From JAKAAZ01 sp963817855 (GTDB taxonomy: Bacteria > Acidobacteriota > Terriglobia > Terriglobales > Acidobacteriaceae), in assembly GCA_963817855.1 (NCBI GenBank), contig CAWFQA010000001.1:124001-188000 (forward strand): a stretch of DNA of 64,000 bases, written 5' to 3'. The notes under the pieces were generated by a model. It did no database searches. It saw nothing but the letters and a program-made list of their open reading frames with translations, and was not told where the DNA came from. The first letter of the stretch is position 1. Each line of letters starts with the position of its first letter. Shown here one piece after another: positions 37,052 to 45,564 of the stretch. The translations under genes and the position numbers were made by a program.

Positions 37052-38404
37052 ATGAGGGTGTTTCAGTATAAGTGGATGGCGATATTCGGTCTGCTCATTG
37101 TCAGCTGCGTGCAGCTTCGCTCGCAAGTGCAGCCGCCAATTCCCGTTCCTGACAGCCGCTATAAGGCAGATATCCTGCTGATCGTTGCTCATCCTGACGA
37201 TGACACCGCAGCCTCTACGTATCTTGCGAAGGCTGTTTTTGACGAGCATAAGCGCGTCGCTGTGATTTTCACTACGCGCGGAAATTCCGGACCTAATGCG
37301 GTGGGCATGGAGCAGAGCAAGGCGTTGGCCGATGTACGGGAAATGGAAGCACGGCATGCGCTCGCCATCCTCGGCATCACCAACGTATGGTTTTTGCGCG
37401 GTCAGGACACGCCGACTCAAGACGTGCTGCATTCGCTGGAGACGGTGGGACATGGCGCGGCCTTGGAAGAGGTGGTGCGAATCATCCGGCTTACGCGGCC
37501 GGAGGTGGTTCTGACCTGGATGCCCGCCTATGTTGCAGGTGAAAACCATGGCGACCATCAAGCCTCTGGCGTGATGGCCACGGAAGGCTTTGATCTGGCA
37601 GGAAATCCGGTTGTATTTCCAGAACAGTTGGAGGCACCACGACAGCATGCCGGCATTACCAACTGGGGCGAAGGACTGCATCCGTGGCAGGCGAAAAAAC
37701 TATACTACTTCTCCGATGCAAGCCATCCGGATTTCCTGAAAGGTCACGGCCCAACTTATCTCGCCAGTGAAATCTCTCCCGCGAAAAAAGTGCCTTATGC
37801 AGAGATCACTCGCCAGATGTGGAAGCAGTATGCAACCCAGGTGGATTTTGACGAGCAAGTGCTCAACTACTTCGTCAACATGCCGGAATATCTTGTTCTG
37901 GGGAAGTCGCTGGTTTCCGCGCCGGTAGACGCTGATGTGTGGGCCGGGATTGCAGAGAAGCCGATTGCCTATGTTCCCATGCCTCCATATACACCGGCTG
38001 CTGTCAGCGGGATCAGTCTTGAGCTCGGCGGTCCGTGGGCCTTCTATCGAAAGTTTTATGCGGCACATCGTCTGACTTCTCTGGAAACGCTGGTGCCGCC
38101 GCAAAGCGCATTGAGCGCGAACCGCGAATTGTGGGTGCCACTGCTGCTGCACAACAATTCAAATGCATCGGCCGACATCACACTCCATGGCGATCTGCCG
38201 GCCGGATGGACCGGGAACACCGAAGACCGCCAATATCATCTGGAAGCCGGCAGTACCTATCCGATTGAGATCTTTCTCAATGCGCCATCCGATTCCAAAG
38301 AAAAAGCGCCGCAACAGTTGAGTTGGACCGCAACCCAAGGTGGGACAGTCGTCGGCAAAGCAGAACTTTCTGTGTACCTGGAGTATAACGACGTGCCTCA
38401 GTGA
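37052..38404 (+). CDS. Secreted PIG-L-family deacetylase
   Basis: About 450 residues, with a signal peptide (WMAIFGLLIVSCVQL). The LmbE/PIG-L zinc site is visible as VAHPDDDTAAS and GENHGDHQASG, the AHPDD and HxxH ligands of N-acetylglucosaminyl deacetylases. The family removes acetyl groups from N-acetylhexosamines such as GlcNAc-conjugates; here it would act in the periplasm or outside. A beta-rich C-terminal domain (about 310-450, WVPLLLHNNSNASADITLHG) is likely a carbohydrate-contact or scaffold domain. ATG 37052 follows GGAGAAGAAG. The TPR gene starts 18 bases downstream, suggesting an operon. Confidence 0.85.
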   Translation: MRVFQYKWMAIFGLLIVSCVQLRSQVQPPIPVPDSRYKADILLIVAHPDDDTAASTYLAKAVFDEHKRVAVIFTTRGNSGPNAVGMEQSKALADVREMEARHALAILGITNVWFLRGQDTPTQDVLHSLETVGHGAALEEVVRIIRLTRPEVVLTWMPAYVAGENHGDHQASGVMATEGFDLAGNPVVFPEQLEAPRQHAGITNWGEGLHPWQAKKLYYFSDASHPDFLKGHGPTYLASEISPAKKVPYAEITRQMWKQYATQVDFDEQVLNYFVNMPEYLVLGKSLVSAPVDADVWAGIAEKPIAYVPMPPYTPAAVSGISLELGGPWAFYRKFYAAHRLTSLETLVPPQSALSANRELWVPLLLHNNSNASADITLHGDLPAGWTGNTEDRQYHLEAGSTYPIEIFLNAPSDSKEKAPQQLSWTATQGGTVVGKAELSVYLEYNDVPQ

Positions 38405-38422
38405 GCGCGGGGAGGGTACCGA

Positions 38423-39796
38423 ATGCAGCTTGCAAACATGATCGGAGATTCCTCCGGTGAGCACGAGGGTCTGCACTTCGCTCCGCAGCAGATTGGAATC
38501 AGGCTGCGAACCCTGGATCCGCGCGGCAAATACCCGTTATTGGCAGCGATACGTACAGCGCAAGCCGGCCGATGGATTACCGTTTGCAAATTCGCGGCGT
38601 TCCTGATGGCTGTCGCTCTGCTCGCGACATCCGGACTACAGGCGCAGTCGCAGGCGGACGAGGAATGGCAAACCATTTTTCGTCAAGGCACCCAGGCATT
38701 TAGCGAAGGAGACTTGCCCACTGCGGCGCAGTCATTCCATCGCGTCACGCAGATGGAACCGCAATTTGCCGAGGGGCACTTCAACCTGGGCCTGGTATTA
38801 CTGCGGCAAGGAGATACACTGGCCGCGGGCCGAGAATTTCGTACCGCTCTGAAGCTGAAGCCCAATCTTCGAGGCGGGAATCTATTTCTGGGAATCACGC
38901 TGTATGCCAGGAATCAATTTGGCGCGGCAAAACTGGCGTTCGAGCGCGAGCTTGCCGGTGATCCCAAAGATGCGGCGGCGATGGAGTGGCTGGGGCGGAC
39001 TGAGATCGCGCTGAATGAGCCGTCCAAGGCGGCTGACATTCTGGATAAGGCGGTGGCCCTGGATCCGCACAACATCGACACATTGTATTTTTGTGGCCGA
39101 GCCCACATGCTGGCGTCAAAAGAAGCGTACGACAAGATGTACAACACCGATCCAAATTCCTGGCGCGTCCATGAAGTGCTGGCGCAGTCTTATTCCGATT
39201 CGGATCACTATCAGCAGGCGATTACCGAATATCTGGCCGCAATCAAACTCGCCCCGCAAGAACCCGAGTTGCATGAATGGCTCGGTGATGAATATCTCGC
39301 GACATCCAATACCACCGAGGCGATGAAAGCGTATTCCGCCGAACTGGCAGTGGCGCCCACAAACTATCGGGCGATGTACAGCCTGGGAGTTGTGCAAGTG
39401 GAAACCAATAACACAAAAGAGGGCGTGGAATCTTTGCGTAAGGCGCTTGCGGGGGATGCATCTCTGGTCCGCGCCTACTATTACCTGGGATGGGGAGAGC
39501 AAAAACTGGGGAATTACGATGCAGCTTTGAAGTATCTCAACAAGGCAGTGGAGGCTCACCCATCTGATTATTTGGTGCAGCGTGCGTACTATCAGCTCTC
39601 GGTTGTCTATCGTGCTTTGAGTCGGCCGGCGGACTCGAAGGCTGCGCTTGCGCAGTACGCTGCTCTCAAGCGGAAGTCGGAGCAGCACACAAAAACTCAG
39701 CCGCCAGGGCTCAGCAAGGAGGATAACGATGCGCGTCCAGATGATCGCTCCCAGGGTCCAGTTCCTCAATCTGCCCACGACTCCAATCCGCCATAG
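38423..39796 (+). CDS. TPR-repeat protein with N-terminal membrane anchor
   Basis: A 457-residue protein. A hydrophobic segment (FAAFLMAVALLATSGLQ, about 55-72) could be a signal peptide or anchor, and about seven to nine tetratricopeptide repeats follow (for example DLPTAAQSFHRVTQMEPQFAEGHFNLGLVL and NIDTLYFCGRAHML). TPR proteins are scaffolds for protein contacts; no enzymatic motif is present. The long stretch before the hydrophobic segment is unusual, so the start may be later, although the chosen ATG has GGAGGG upstream. It is 18 bases from the PIG-L gene and probably co-expressed. Confidence 0.75.
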   Translation: MQLANMIGDSSGEHEGLHFAPQQIGIRLRTLDPRGKYPLLAAIRTAQAGRWITVCKFAAFLMAVALLATSGLQAQSQADEEWQTIFRQGTQAFSEGDLPTAAQSFHRVTQMEPQFAEGHFNLGLVLLRQGDTLAAGREFRTALKLKPNLRGGNLFLGITLYARNQFGAAKLAFERELAGDPKDAAAMEWLGRTEIALNEPSKAADILDKAVALDPHNIDTLYFCGRAHMLASKEAYDKMYNTDPNSWRVHEVLAQSYSDSDHYQQAITEYLAAIKLAPQEPELHEWLGDEYLATSNTTEAMKAYSAELAVAPTNYRAMYSLGVVQVETNNTKEGVESLRKALAGDASLVRAYYYLGWGEQKLGNYDAALKYLNKAVEAHPSDYLVQRAYYQLSVVYRALSRPADSKAALAQYAALKRKSEQHTKTQPPGLSKEDNDARPDDRSQGPVPQSAHDSNPP

Positions 39797-40012
39797 CTTT
39801 GATTAGGAAGATGGCTGCAGATATGTGAATTGCCTGGTTATTCGAATTCGTTGTGGTCATTTTTGCGAACTTCAATGGCGCAGCCCTTCCGCCAGGTGGA
39901 AGGAACCAATCTATTTCACGACCTTCGGACTTGATTCACTTTCGTTCTCAACAAATAGCAGTGCGACATCGGCGTGAAGTGATTCTTCGCGAATTTCAGG
40001 AGCAGATCACGA

Positions 40013-41920
40013 GTGGCGACCAAGGTTTCTGGGCTTTTACTTTCCCTTTTTTTATGTGTATCCGCGGCATCCGCTCAATCCGGTCAATGGACGACCTACG
40101 GCCATGATCCGCAACGGTCTGGCTTCGCGGCTGACGAGCACGCCTTTTCGCTGTCCAACGTGTCGAGCCTTGGCTTGGAATGGAAGACGATTGTTCCCAA
40201 TGAGCCGCTGGTCCTGACGGGATTGACAGCGCCGCTGGTAGTGCGCGGAGTCACATCCGAAAACGGCACCCGGAACCTGGTCATTGTCGCTGGAAGTTCC
40301 GACCACATCTTCGCTCTGGATGCAGAAACGGGAGCTTTGGCTTGGAAGAGGGATTTCTCTGCGAATCAGGCGCGGCCCGAGGGCGGCGATTGGCTTTGCC
40401 CGTTTGCATTAAACGATACGCCCGTCATTGATCACGCTAAATTGAGGGTATTTGTGATCGCCAGCGACGGCCGGCTGCACATTCTGAATCTCGCAAACGG
40501 CCAGCCCGCCATGCCGCCGGCCCAGTTTGTTCCGGCGTACGCCAAGACGTGGAGTCTGAACTATGCAGGCGGAGTGCTGTACACATCTATTTCGCAGGGC
40601 TGCAATCACAGCCTTTCCGGGGTAGTTGCGCTTGATCCGGATGAACCCGGCAGACCCGTCGTCCGTTTTTACAGCGCAGTCAATGGTGGCGCGGGCGTCT
40701 GGGGTTTGGGTGGACCAGCCGTCGACTTTTCTGGATTTGTTTATGGTGCTACGGGAGATGCGGCGTTTGATCCGGCGGCGAACGAATTTGGAAGTACGAT
40801 CTTGAAGCTGGCTCCCCATACTCTCCAACTGAAGGGGTACTACACTCCAGCAACATGGCAGTATCTGACACGACATGATCTGGATATGGGCGCTTCGACT
40901 TCGGTGATTTTTCGCTGGAAGGGACGTGTGCTAACAGTGGTCGGCGGCAAGGAGGGAGCGATCTATGTAGCCGATACGGCGACCATGTCTGGCGCCGATC
41001 ATCACACGGCGGCGTATATCTCGCCCCGCTATACGAATCCCAAGCAAACTTTCGAAAGCAATGGTATCTGGGGAGAGATGAACGTCTGGAAAGATGCGGC
41101 CGGCCAGACCTGGCTGTACGTTCCTTCGTGGGGAGAGCCCACGGAAGCGGCGAAATTTCCCATCTCCTACGGTGCCGTAAAAAATGGCAGCATGATGGCG
41201 TTCAAAGTGGTGGCAGGCGCGGATCACAAACCGATTCTTCAACCGGCATGGATTTCTTCTGACATCGCCGTACCGACTCCGGCCGCGATTGCAGGGGGAG
41301 TTCTTTTTGTTCTGGGCACGGGTGAGAATACTCAGCAAGTATTGAATGGCAATATCGGGCAGCTGCTAGAAGATCGGCAATCCCGGGCCACCGGGCACGC
41401 AATTCTGTATGCGCTCGATGCCCGCACCGGGAAGCAACTTTGGTCCAGCGCCGACACCATGACGGGATGGACGCATTTTTCCGGGCTTGCCATCGGTGAC
41501 GGAAAGATTTTTGCGACCACGCGTGATGGCGCGATCTATGCCTTTGGATTGCGCGGTCCTGGGGCAGGAGTTCCCCGCGTGACGGTGGTTCCTGCGCCGC
41601 CGCGCACAGCAGTTGCAACTCACGCTCGAAATTCCGCTGCAACCCCAAAAATTCCAGAGTGCGGCGAAGCCAGCGCGATTTTCAAGCAGCGCTGCGCGAT
41701 GTGTCATGGGCCGGATGGCAGAGGCGCTGTGTCACGCACGCCGAACTTCGCGGACCCTGCCTGGCAGGCGACAAAAAGTGACGAAGCGTTGTTGGGTGCG
41801 GTGACCAAGGGTACTGAGGGGGGCATGCCCGCATTCGGAAGCCAGTTGAGTTCGCAGCAAATCGACCGACTTGTGCACTGCGTAGTCCGCGGATTCGTGG
41901 GTGCCTCGCAATCCCGCTAA
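40013..41920 (+). CDS. PQQ-like beta-propeller with C-terminal cytochrome c domain
   Basis: A 635-residue exported protein. A signal peptide (SGLLLSLFLCVSAASAQ) is followed by propeller blades (QWTTYGHDPQRSGFAADEHA, SSDHIFALDAETGALAWKRD, VLFVLGTGENTQQVL, HAILYALDARTGKQLW) covering about 25-500. The cytochrome c domain at about 545-635 has a single heme site CAMCHGPDGRG and a probable axial Met in GGMPAFGSQL. This layout occurs in quinoprotein dehydrogenases, but several PQQ-contact residues cannot be confirmed by eye. An electron-transfer or oxidative role in the periplasm is likely. The start is a GTG with AGGAG upstream. Confidence 0.8.
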   Translation: MATKVSGLLLSLFLCVSAASAQSGQWTTYGHDPQRSGFAADEHAFSLSNVSSLGLEWKTIVPNEPLVLTGLTAPLVVRGVTSENGTRNLVIVAGSSDHIFALDAETGALAWKRDFSANQARPEGGDWLCPFALNDTPVIDHAKLRVFVIASDGRLHILNLANGQPAMPPAQFVPAYAKTWSLNYAGGVLYTSISQGCNHSLSGVVALDPDEPGRPVVRFYSAVNGGAGVWGLGGPAVDFSGFVYGATGDAAFDPAANEFGSTILKLAPHTLQLKGYYTPATWQYLTRHDLDMGASTSVIFRWKGRVLTVVGGKEGAIYVADTATMSGADHHTAAYISPRYTNPKQTFESNGIWGEMNVWKDAAGQTWLYVPSWGEPTEAAKFPISYGAVKNGSMMAFKVVAGADHKPILQPAWISSDIAVPTPAAIAGGVLFVLGTGENTQQVLNGNIGQLLEDRQSRATGHAILYALDARTGKQLWSSADTMTGWTHFSGLAIGDGKIFATTRDGAIYAFGLRGPGAGVPRVTVVPAPPRTAVATHARNSAATPKIPECGEASAIFKQRCAMCHGPDGRGAVSRTPNFADPAWQATKSDEALLGAVTKGTEGGMPAFGSQLSSQQIDRLVHCVVRGFVGASQSR

Positions 41921-41991
41921 GGATTCAAATATGCGCAGACGTCAATGATGCTATGGTTCGTCGCGGCATTCGCCATTTAACCCACCATTTG

Positions 41992-42999
41992 TTAAAGCAT
42001 GGCTCTTACGAGCAAAATGAGTCCGGAGAGAAAGAAAACGAACATGAACGCGATCATCCATTTGGTGGCTGTGGTCGCGCCCCTGCACTCCTTCCACACG
42101 AAGACGCCCCAGATCGCGGCAATCATCGTTCCGCCTTGTCCCAGGCCGTAGGCGATTGCGGGACTGGCTGCCTTGGAAGCCACAAAGCTGGCTGTGACGC
42201 CAATTCCGTTGATGACTCCTCCGAGAGCGCCGATGGCGTGGTATTTCATCGTCCCAGAGCGGAAGTAATCCGAGTACGAGACCTTCGCACCCTTGAACGG
42301 GTGGGACATTAAATAGCGATTGAAAACCAGGTTGGAAACCAGGGAACCTGCGGAATACATCAACACGGCAGCGTATGGGCCAAATTTTCCCGGAACAAGA
42401 TGGTTGAAGTCCGGCGAAACCGATCGGAGCACAAGATAGTAAAAAAGCCCCATCAGAATGCCGCCGGCAAGCGCGAGAGAAACTCCTTTGCGCACCTCAC
42501 CGGGCTGGCTGGTGCGGCACTGCTGGTTACGATAGGCCAGACCATCCAGAATGATGGCGGTCATGATGAATCCGACTCCGGTGAAAATCAAAACGGGATT
42601 GCCGCGCGGCTGGGCAATGTAGTTGATGAGCACGCCTTCGACAAGGGCAATGCCGATGCCGATTGGATAGGCTACCGCCATGCCGGCAACGTCGAGGGCG
42701 GACATGAACAGGATGTTGGCGAGGTTGAACACCACGCCTCCCAGCAGAGCCCATTCGTAACTGCTGGCGCTGCCCTGCAGCAGATCGGCAATCAGGCTCC
42801 TTCCGTCTGTGCCGACTGAACCGAAGGTAAGTCCGATGAGCAGAGGCAGCAGCAAATAGCCGATCGCCTGGTCCCAGTAGAAAAGCGAAAATCCGTAGGA
42901 GGGCGGTTCCATTTTCAGCGTGTTGGCCCAGGAGCCCCAGCACACCATGGTCAACATACACAGGGCTACAGCAATCGGGTAGGAATGGACGATCATCAT
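41992..42999 (-). CDS. Sugar uptake permease of the GRP/DMT (RhaT-like) type
   Basis: A 335-residue inner-membrane protein with about ten hydrophobic helices: a start at VALCMLTMVCWGSWANTLKM, then AGMAVAYPIGIGIALVEGVLINYI, GVGFIMTAIILDGLAYR, GGILMGLFYYLVLRSV and AFMFVFFLSGLILLVRAML. This matches the glucose/ribose-type permeases related to RhaT. The substrate is not readable; its place between the LacI regulator and the FucU-fucosidase group suggests L-fucose or a related deoxy sugar. It is transcribed divergently from lacI and has its own promoter with a LacI-type operator (43144-43203). Confidence 0.85.
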   Translation of the reverse strand: MMIVHSYPIAVALCMLTMVCWGSWANTLKMEPPSYGFSLFYWDQAIGYLLLPLLIGLTFGSVGTDGRSLIADLLQGSASSYEWALLGGVVFNLANILFMSALDVAGMAVAYPIGIGIALVEGVLINYIAQPRGNPVLIFTGVGFIMTAIILDGLAYRNQQCRTSQPGEVRKGVSLALAGGILMGLFYYLVLRSVSPDFNHLVPGKFGPYAAVLMYSAGSLVSNLVFNRYLMSHPFKGAKVSYSDYFRSGTMKYHAIGALGGVINGIGVTASFVASKAASPAIAYGLGQGGTMIAAIWGVFVWKECRGATTATKWMIAFMFVFFLSGLILLVRAML

Positions 43000-43465
43000 G
43001 GCTGGCTTTATGCCTTTCGCAATCGTTCAGCGGTTAGTCTGGATTCGGAAACGACGCTGCAGTGTGAGCATGGGTCGACTCACGCTCCGCCTGGAAGTAT
43101 CAGCAATGCGATTCCGGCAAGGTAGCCGGGAAACGGCTAATTTTTTAAACCTTTCAAAAGGGGCTTCCAAACGGAGCATAGGTTCGCGTTCTGATCTTGT
43201 CAAGGGCGGGGGCCAAGCGATGGCGAGAGCTGATGTTTGCAGGTGGTGTGAGTCATTAAGAGGGACACGGCACGCTGCACAGCGCGGGAGTTCGCCGGTA
43301 AACACTGATATTCTGGTCGAAACAGTTATCTATTGCGCACATGATGCGAAAATACATTTCAAGAGTGCGGCCAAAGGCCTATCGCGGACCACTCTGGGAA
43401 CGTGTTCCGCTTGCAGGTGAATGCGGGCCGGCGCATGCGGCATCGGCTGGGAATAAGGTGCAACG
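43000..43465. other. Divergent intergenic region permease/lacI
   Basis: About 465 bases. The left half holds the permease promoter and operator; I found no clear promoter for the lacI gene itself and no gene in this stretch. Confidence 0.5.
43144..43203 (-). promoter_or_regulatory. Permease promoter with LacI-type operator
   Basis: On the minus strand TTGACA (43203-43198) and TATGCT (43180-43175) are separated by 17 bases. TTTAAACCTTTCAA (43144-43157) lies 17 bases after the -10 and matches TTGAAACGTTTCAA at 12 of 14 positions; the centre is CC rather than CG. The arrangement copies the other operators of this locus. Confidence 0.6.
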
Positions 43466-44539
43466 ATGGCAAACATGAAGCAGATTGCAGCGCTTGCCGG
43501 AGTCTCTCTGGGGACTGTCTCCCATGTCTTAAACGATTCGGCCAAAGTGCGTGAACCATTGCGCAAGAGGGTTCTGGAGGCGATCCAGATCACCGGCTAC
43601 ATGCCGAGTCAACTGGGCCGAGGATTGCGCCGAGACAAGACAAATATCGTTGGCATGGTGATTCCCGACATCCTGAATCCCTTCTTTCCGGGTGTGGTGC
43701 GCGGAGTGGAAGATGTGGCCTTCGCCAATGGATATCGACTTGTGCTGTGCAACACGGATAATGTCCATGAAAAGGAAGTGGAGCATTTGAATGCGTTGCG
43801 GACGTATCTTCCCTCCGGACTGATTGTGATTCCATCCAGCTTTAGCGATCTGACTGCACAGACCGCGGCTTTTCGAAAATCAGGTTCGGCCGTCGTGTGT
43901 ATTGATCGTTTGCCGCGCGATTGGGACGGCGACAGCGTTACCATCAACAATGCCGCGGGAGCTTTTCATGCGACATCCTACCTGATCGAAATCGGCCATC
44001 GCCGTTTGGCGGCCATCACCGGACCACTGGATTTGACCAATTCGCAGGATCGGTTGAAAGGGTTCAAGCGCGCCGTACGCCAGGCCGGTCTGGAGATTGT
44101 GCCGGATTATCTGCAGGAAACTACTTTCGACAGCGCGGGAGGCTATGCCAAGACCAGGCTCCTGTTGCAGATGTCTCCCCGGCCCACAGCGATCCTGGCC
44201 TGCAACGACATGATCGCCCTGGGCGCGCTATTGGCGATTCGCGATGTGAACCTGCGTTGCCCGGAAGATATTTCGCTGATCGGCTTTGACGGGCTGGATC
44301 TGACGGAGATGACGACGCCGCAGTTGTCCTCGGTGTATCAGTCTTCTTATCAGATGGGGGCTGCCGCAGCTCAACTGGCACTCGACCGAGTCGCAAACAG
44401 TTCCGGGCCCGTACGTCACATTATTCTCAAGACTGAATTGAAAGTCAGGGGGTCGGTCGCGCCACCGCCAAGAGCGCTGTCGCCTCTCAAAAACCCGGCA
44501 AGAAAGTTGAAACCGGTCCAGATTTCAGCGGGAATTTAA
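43466..44539 (+). CDS. LacI-family transcriptional regulator (locus 2)
   Basis: A 357-residue repressor. The helix-turn-helix is at residues 4-24 (MKQIAALAGVSLGTVSHVLNDS), and the linker and sugar-sensing domain follow (VGMVIPDILNPFFPGVVRGVE, AILACNDMIALGALLA, ISLIGFDGLDLTEMTTP). The position between the permease and the FucU/glycosidase group, and five similar palindromes near promoters in this locus (32895, 43144, 44639, 51691, 51884), make it the likely regulator of a glycan regulon. The effector is presumably a sugar released by the locus enzymes. A second ATG three codons on (43475) is an equally possible start. Confidence 0.93.
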   Translation: MANMKQIAALAGVSLGTVSHVLNDSAKVREPLRKRVLEAIQITGYMPSQLGRGLRRDKTNIVGMVIPDILNPFFPGVVRGVEDVAFANGYRLVLCNTDNVHEKEVEHLNALRTYLPSGLIVIPSSFSDLTAQTAAFRKSGSAVVCIDRLPRDWDGDSVTINNAAGAFHATSYLIEIGHRRLAAITGPLDLTNSQDRLKGFKRAVRQAGLEIVPDYLQETTFDSAGGYAKTRLLLQMSPRPTAILACNDMIALGALLAIRDVNLRCPEDISLIGFDGLDLTEMTTPQLSSVYQSSYQMGAAAAQLALDRVANSSGPVRHIILKTELKVRGSVAPPPRALSPLKNPARKLKPVQISAGI

Positions 44540-45042
44540 AATTGCAGATTGGATTTTCCGGTGGAAACCGGCTCGGCGAAAATCACGACAAAAAAAGTTG
44601 ACGCAAAGTTCTCTCAGCAGTATTATTCAGTACGGTATTTGAAACGATTCAAGACGGGCTCGGATCGAGTCGCCGTCCGATGGGTCGGAAGAAGGTTCCG
44701 GCGAGGCCCCAGTTCAGAAGAGCCCGCAGGAAAAAACCAGCATTGCGGTGGCTCCCGACGTGATTGCCAAGATCGTGCCTGAATACATCGACGCTAACAC
44801 TGGACATTTGTCGACCGGCCTTTCCACCTCGCCAGACATTGCGACACGGCTGAAGCCAACTGTGGAGTACGTGTTCCTGGGCCGGGCGTCTGCGCGACGG
44901 CATCCCAGGAAACCGCAAACCCGCGTGAGTCCGCTCACGACCGATATGTTTGATGTATGCCGCATGGGAGAAAAGTTTCGAAGCGCTGGAGGAATGCGGT
45001 TGTGCCTCCGTCGCAATCAATGATGTCTAAGGAAGTGAGAGT
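44540..45042 (+). other. Promoter region and possible decayed coding remnant before fucU
   Basis: About 500 bases. After the promoter and operator (44598-44652) a frame stays open over about 44655-45023 (SDGSEEGSGEAPVQKSP, then IAVAPDVIAKIVPEYI and GHLSTGLSTSPDIATRLKPT) and degenerates. A second frame ends YAAWEKSFEALEECGCASVA with a stop at 45030, 13 bases before fucU, with a ribosome site (AAGGAAGTGAGAG) between them. This could be a frameshifted gene or a long leader; I recognise no family. Confidence 0.4.
44598..44652 (+). promoter_or_regulatory. Promoter with LacI-type operator of the fucU/glycosidase operon
   Basis: TTGACG (44598-44603), 17 bases, TATTAT (44621-44626), then TTGAAACGATTCAA (44639-44652), which differs from the proposed consensus at one position. 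The operator lies 12 bases after the -10. It precedes fucU by about 390 bases. Confidence 0.75.
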
Positions 45043-45486
45043 ATGTTGAAGACCTTAAGTGTTCTGCACACGCCGGAGCTTTTGCACACTCTGGCTTCGA
45101 TGGGGCATGGCGATGAGCTGGCCCTTGTGGATTCCAATTTTCCCGCGGCATCCATCGCGCGACGGCTAGTGCGACTGGACGGGGCGGATCTGCCATCAGC
45201 TTTGGAAGCCTGCCTGCGCCTGTTTCCCCTGGACACCTTCGTAAAAGAGCCCGCGGTGCGCATGATGCAAGTACACGCTCCAGATGAGATTCCCGAAGTG
45301 CAACAGATTTGCCAGGAAATCATTGACGAGTCCGAGGGCAAGCATCAGAAACTCGCTGGAATCTCTCGCGAGGCATTTTATGAGCGCGCTCGTAGTGCGT
45401 ACGCGGTTGTCATCACCGGCGAGGCGCGTACCTACGGCTGCATTCTTATCAAAAAAGGCGTCGTGTTTCCGCCGAACGCGGACTGA
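45043..45486 (+). CDS. fucU: RbsD/FucU-family sugar mutarotase, FucU type
   Basis: A 147-residue enzyme that interconverts the anomers of L-fucose (or D-ribose) so that they can be used by downstream enzymes. Family marks are LASMGHGDELALVDSNFPAASIA at the start, AFYERARSAYAVVITGEARTYGCILIKKGV at the end, and the conserved catalytic His and Tyr positions within these blocks. The length of 147 is usual for FucU. It opens an operon with a clan-A glycosidase, a GH13 protein and a GH29 fucosidase. A ribosome site AAGTGAGAG precedes the ATG. Confidence 0.92.
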   Translation: MLKTLSVLHTPELLHTLASMGHGDELALVDSNFPAASIARRLVRLDGADLPSALEACLRLFPLDTFVKEPAVRMMQVHAPDEIPEVQQICQEIIDESEGKHQKLAGISREAFYERARSAYAVVITGEARTYGCILIKKGVVFPPNAD

Positions 45487-45564
45487 GCGCATCGTCAGCG
45501 CGCATGACCGGCGTCATCGGATTATCGCAACCAGGTCGGGTGATCTGGAGAAATCGGGAGAGAG

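Noticed and set aside
43340..43358. Autoregulatory LacI operator upstream of the 43466 gene (around aaaatacatttcaag)
   Set aside because: Only one half-site resembles the consensus, and the centre and spacing do not fit.
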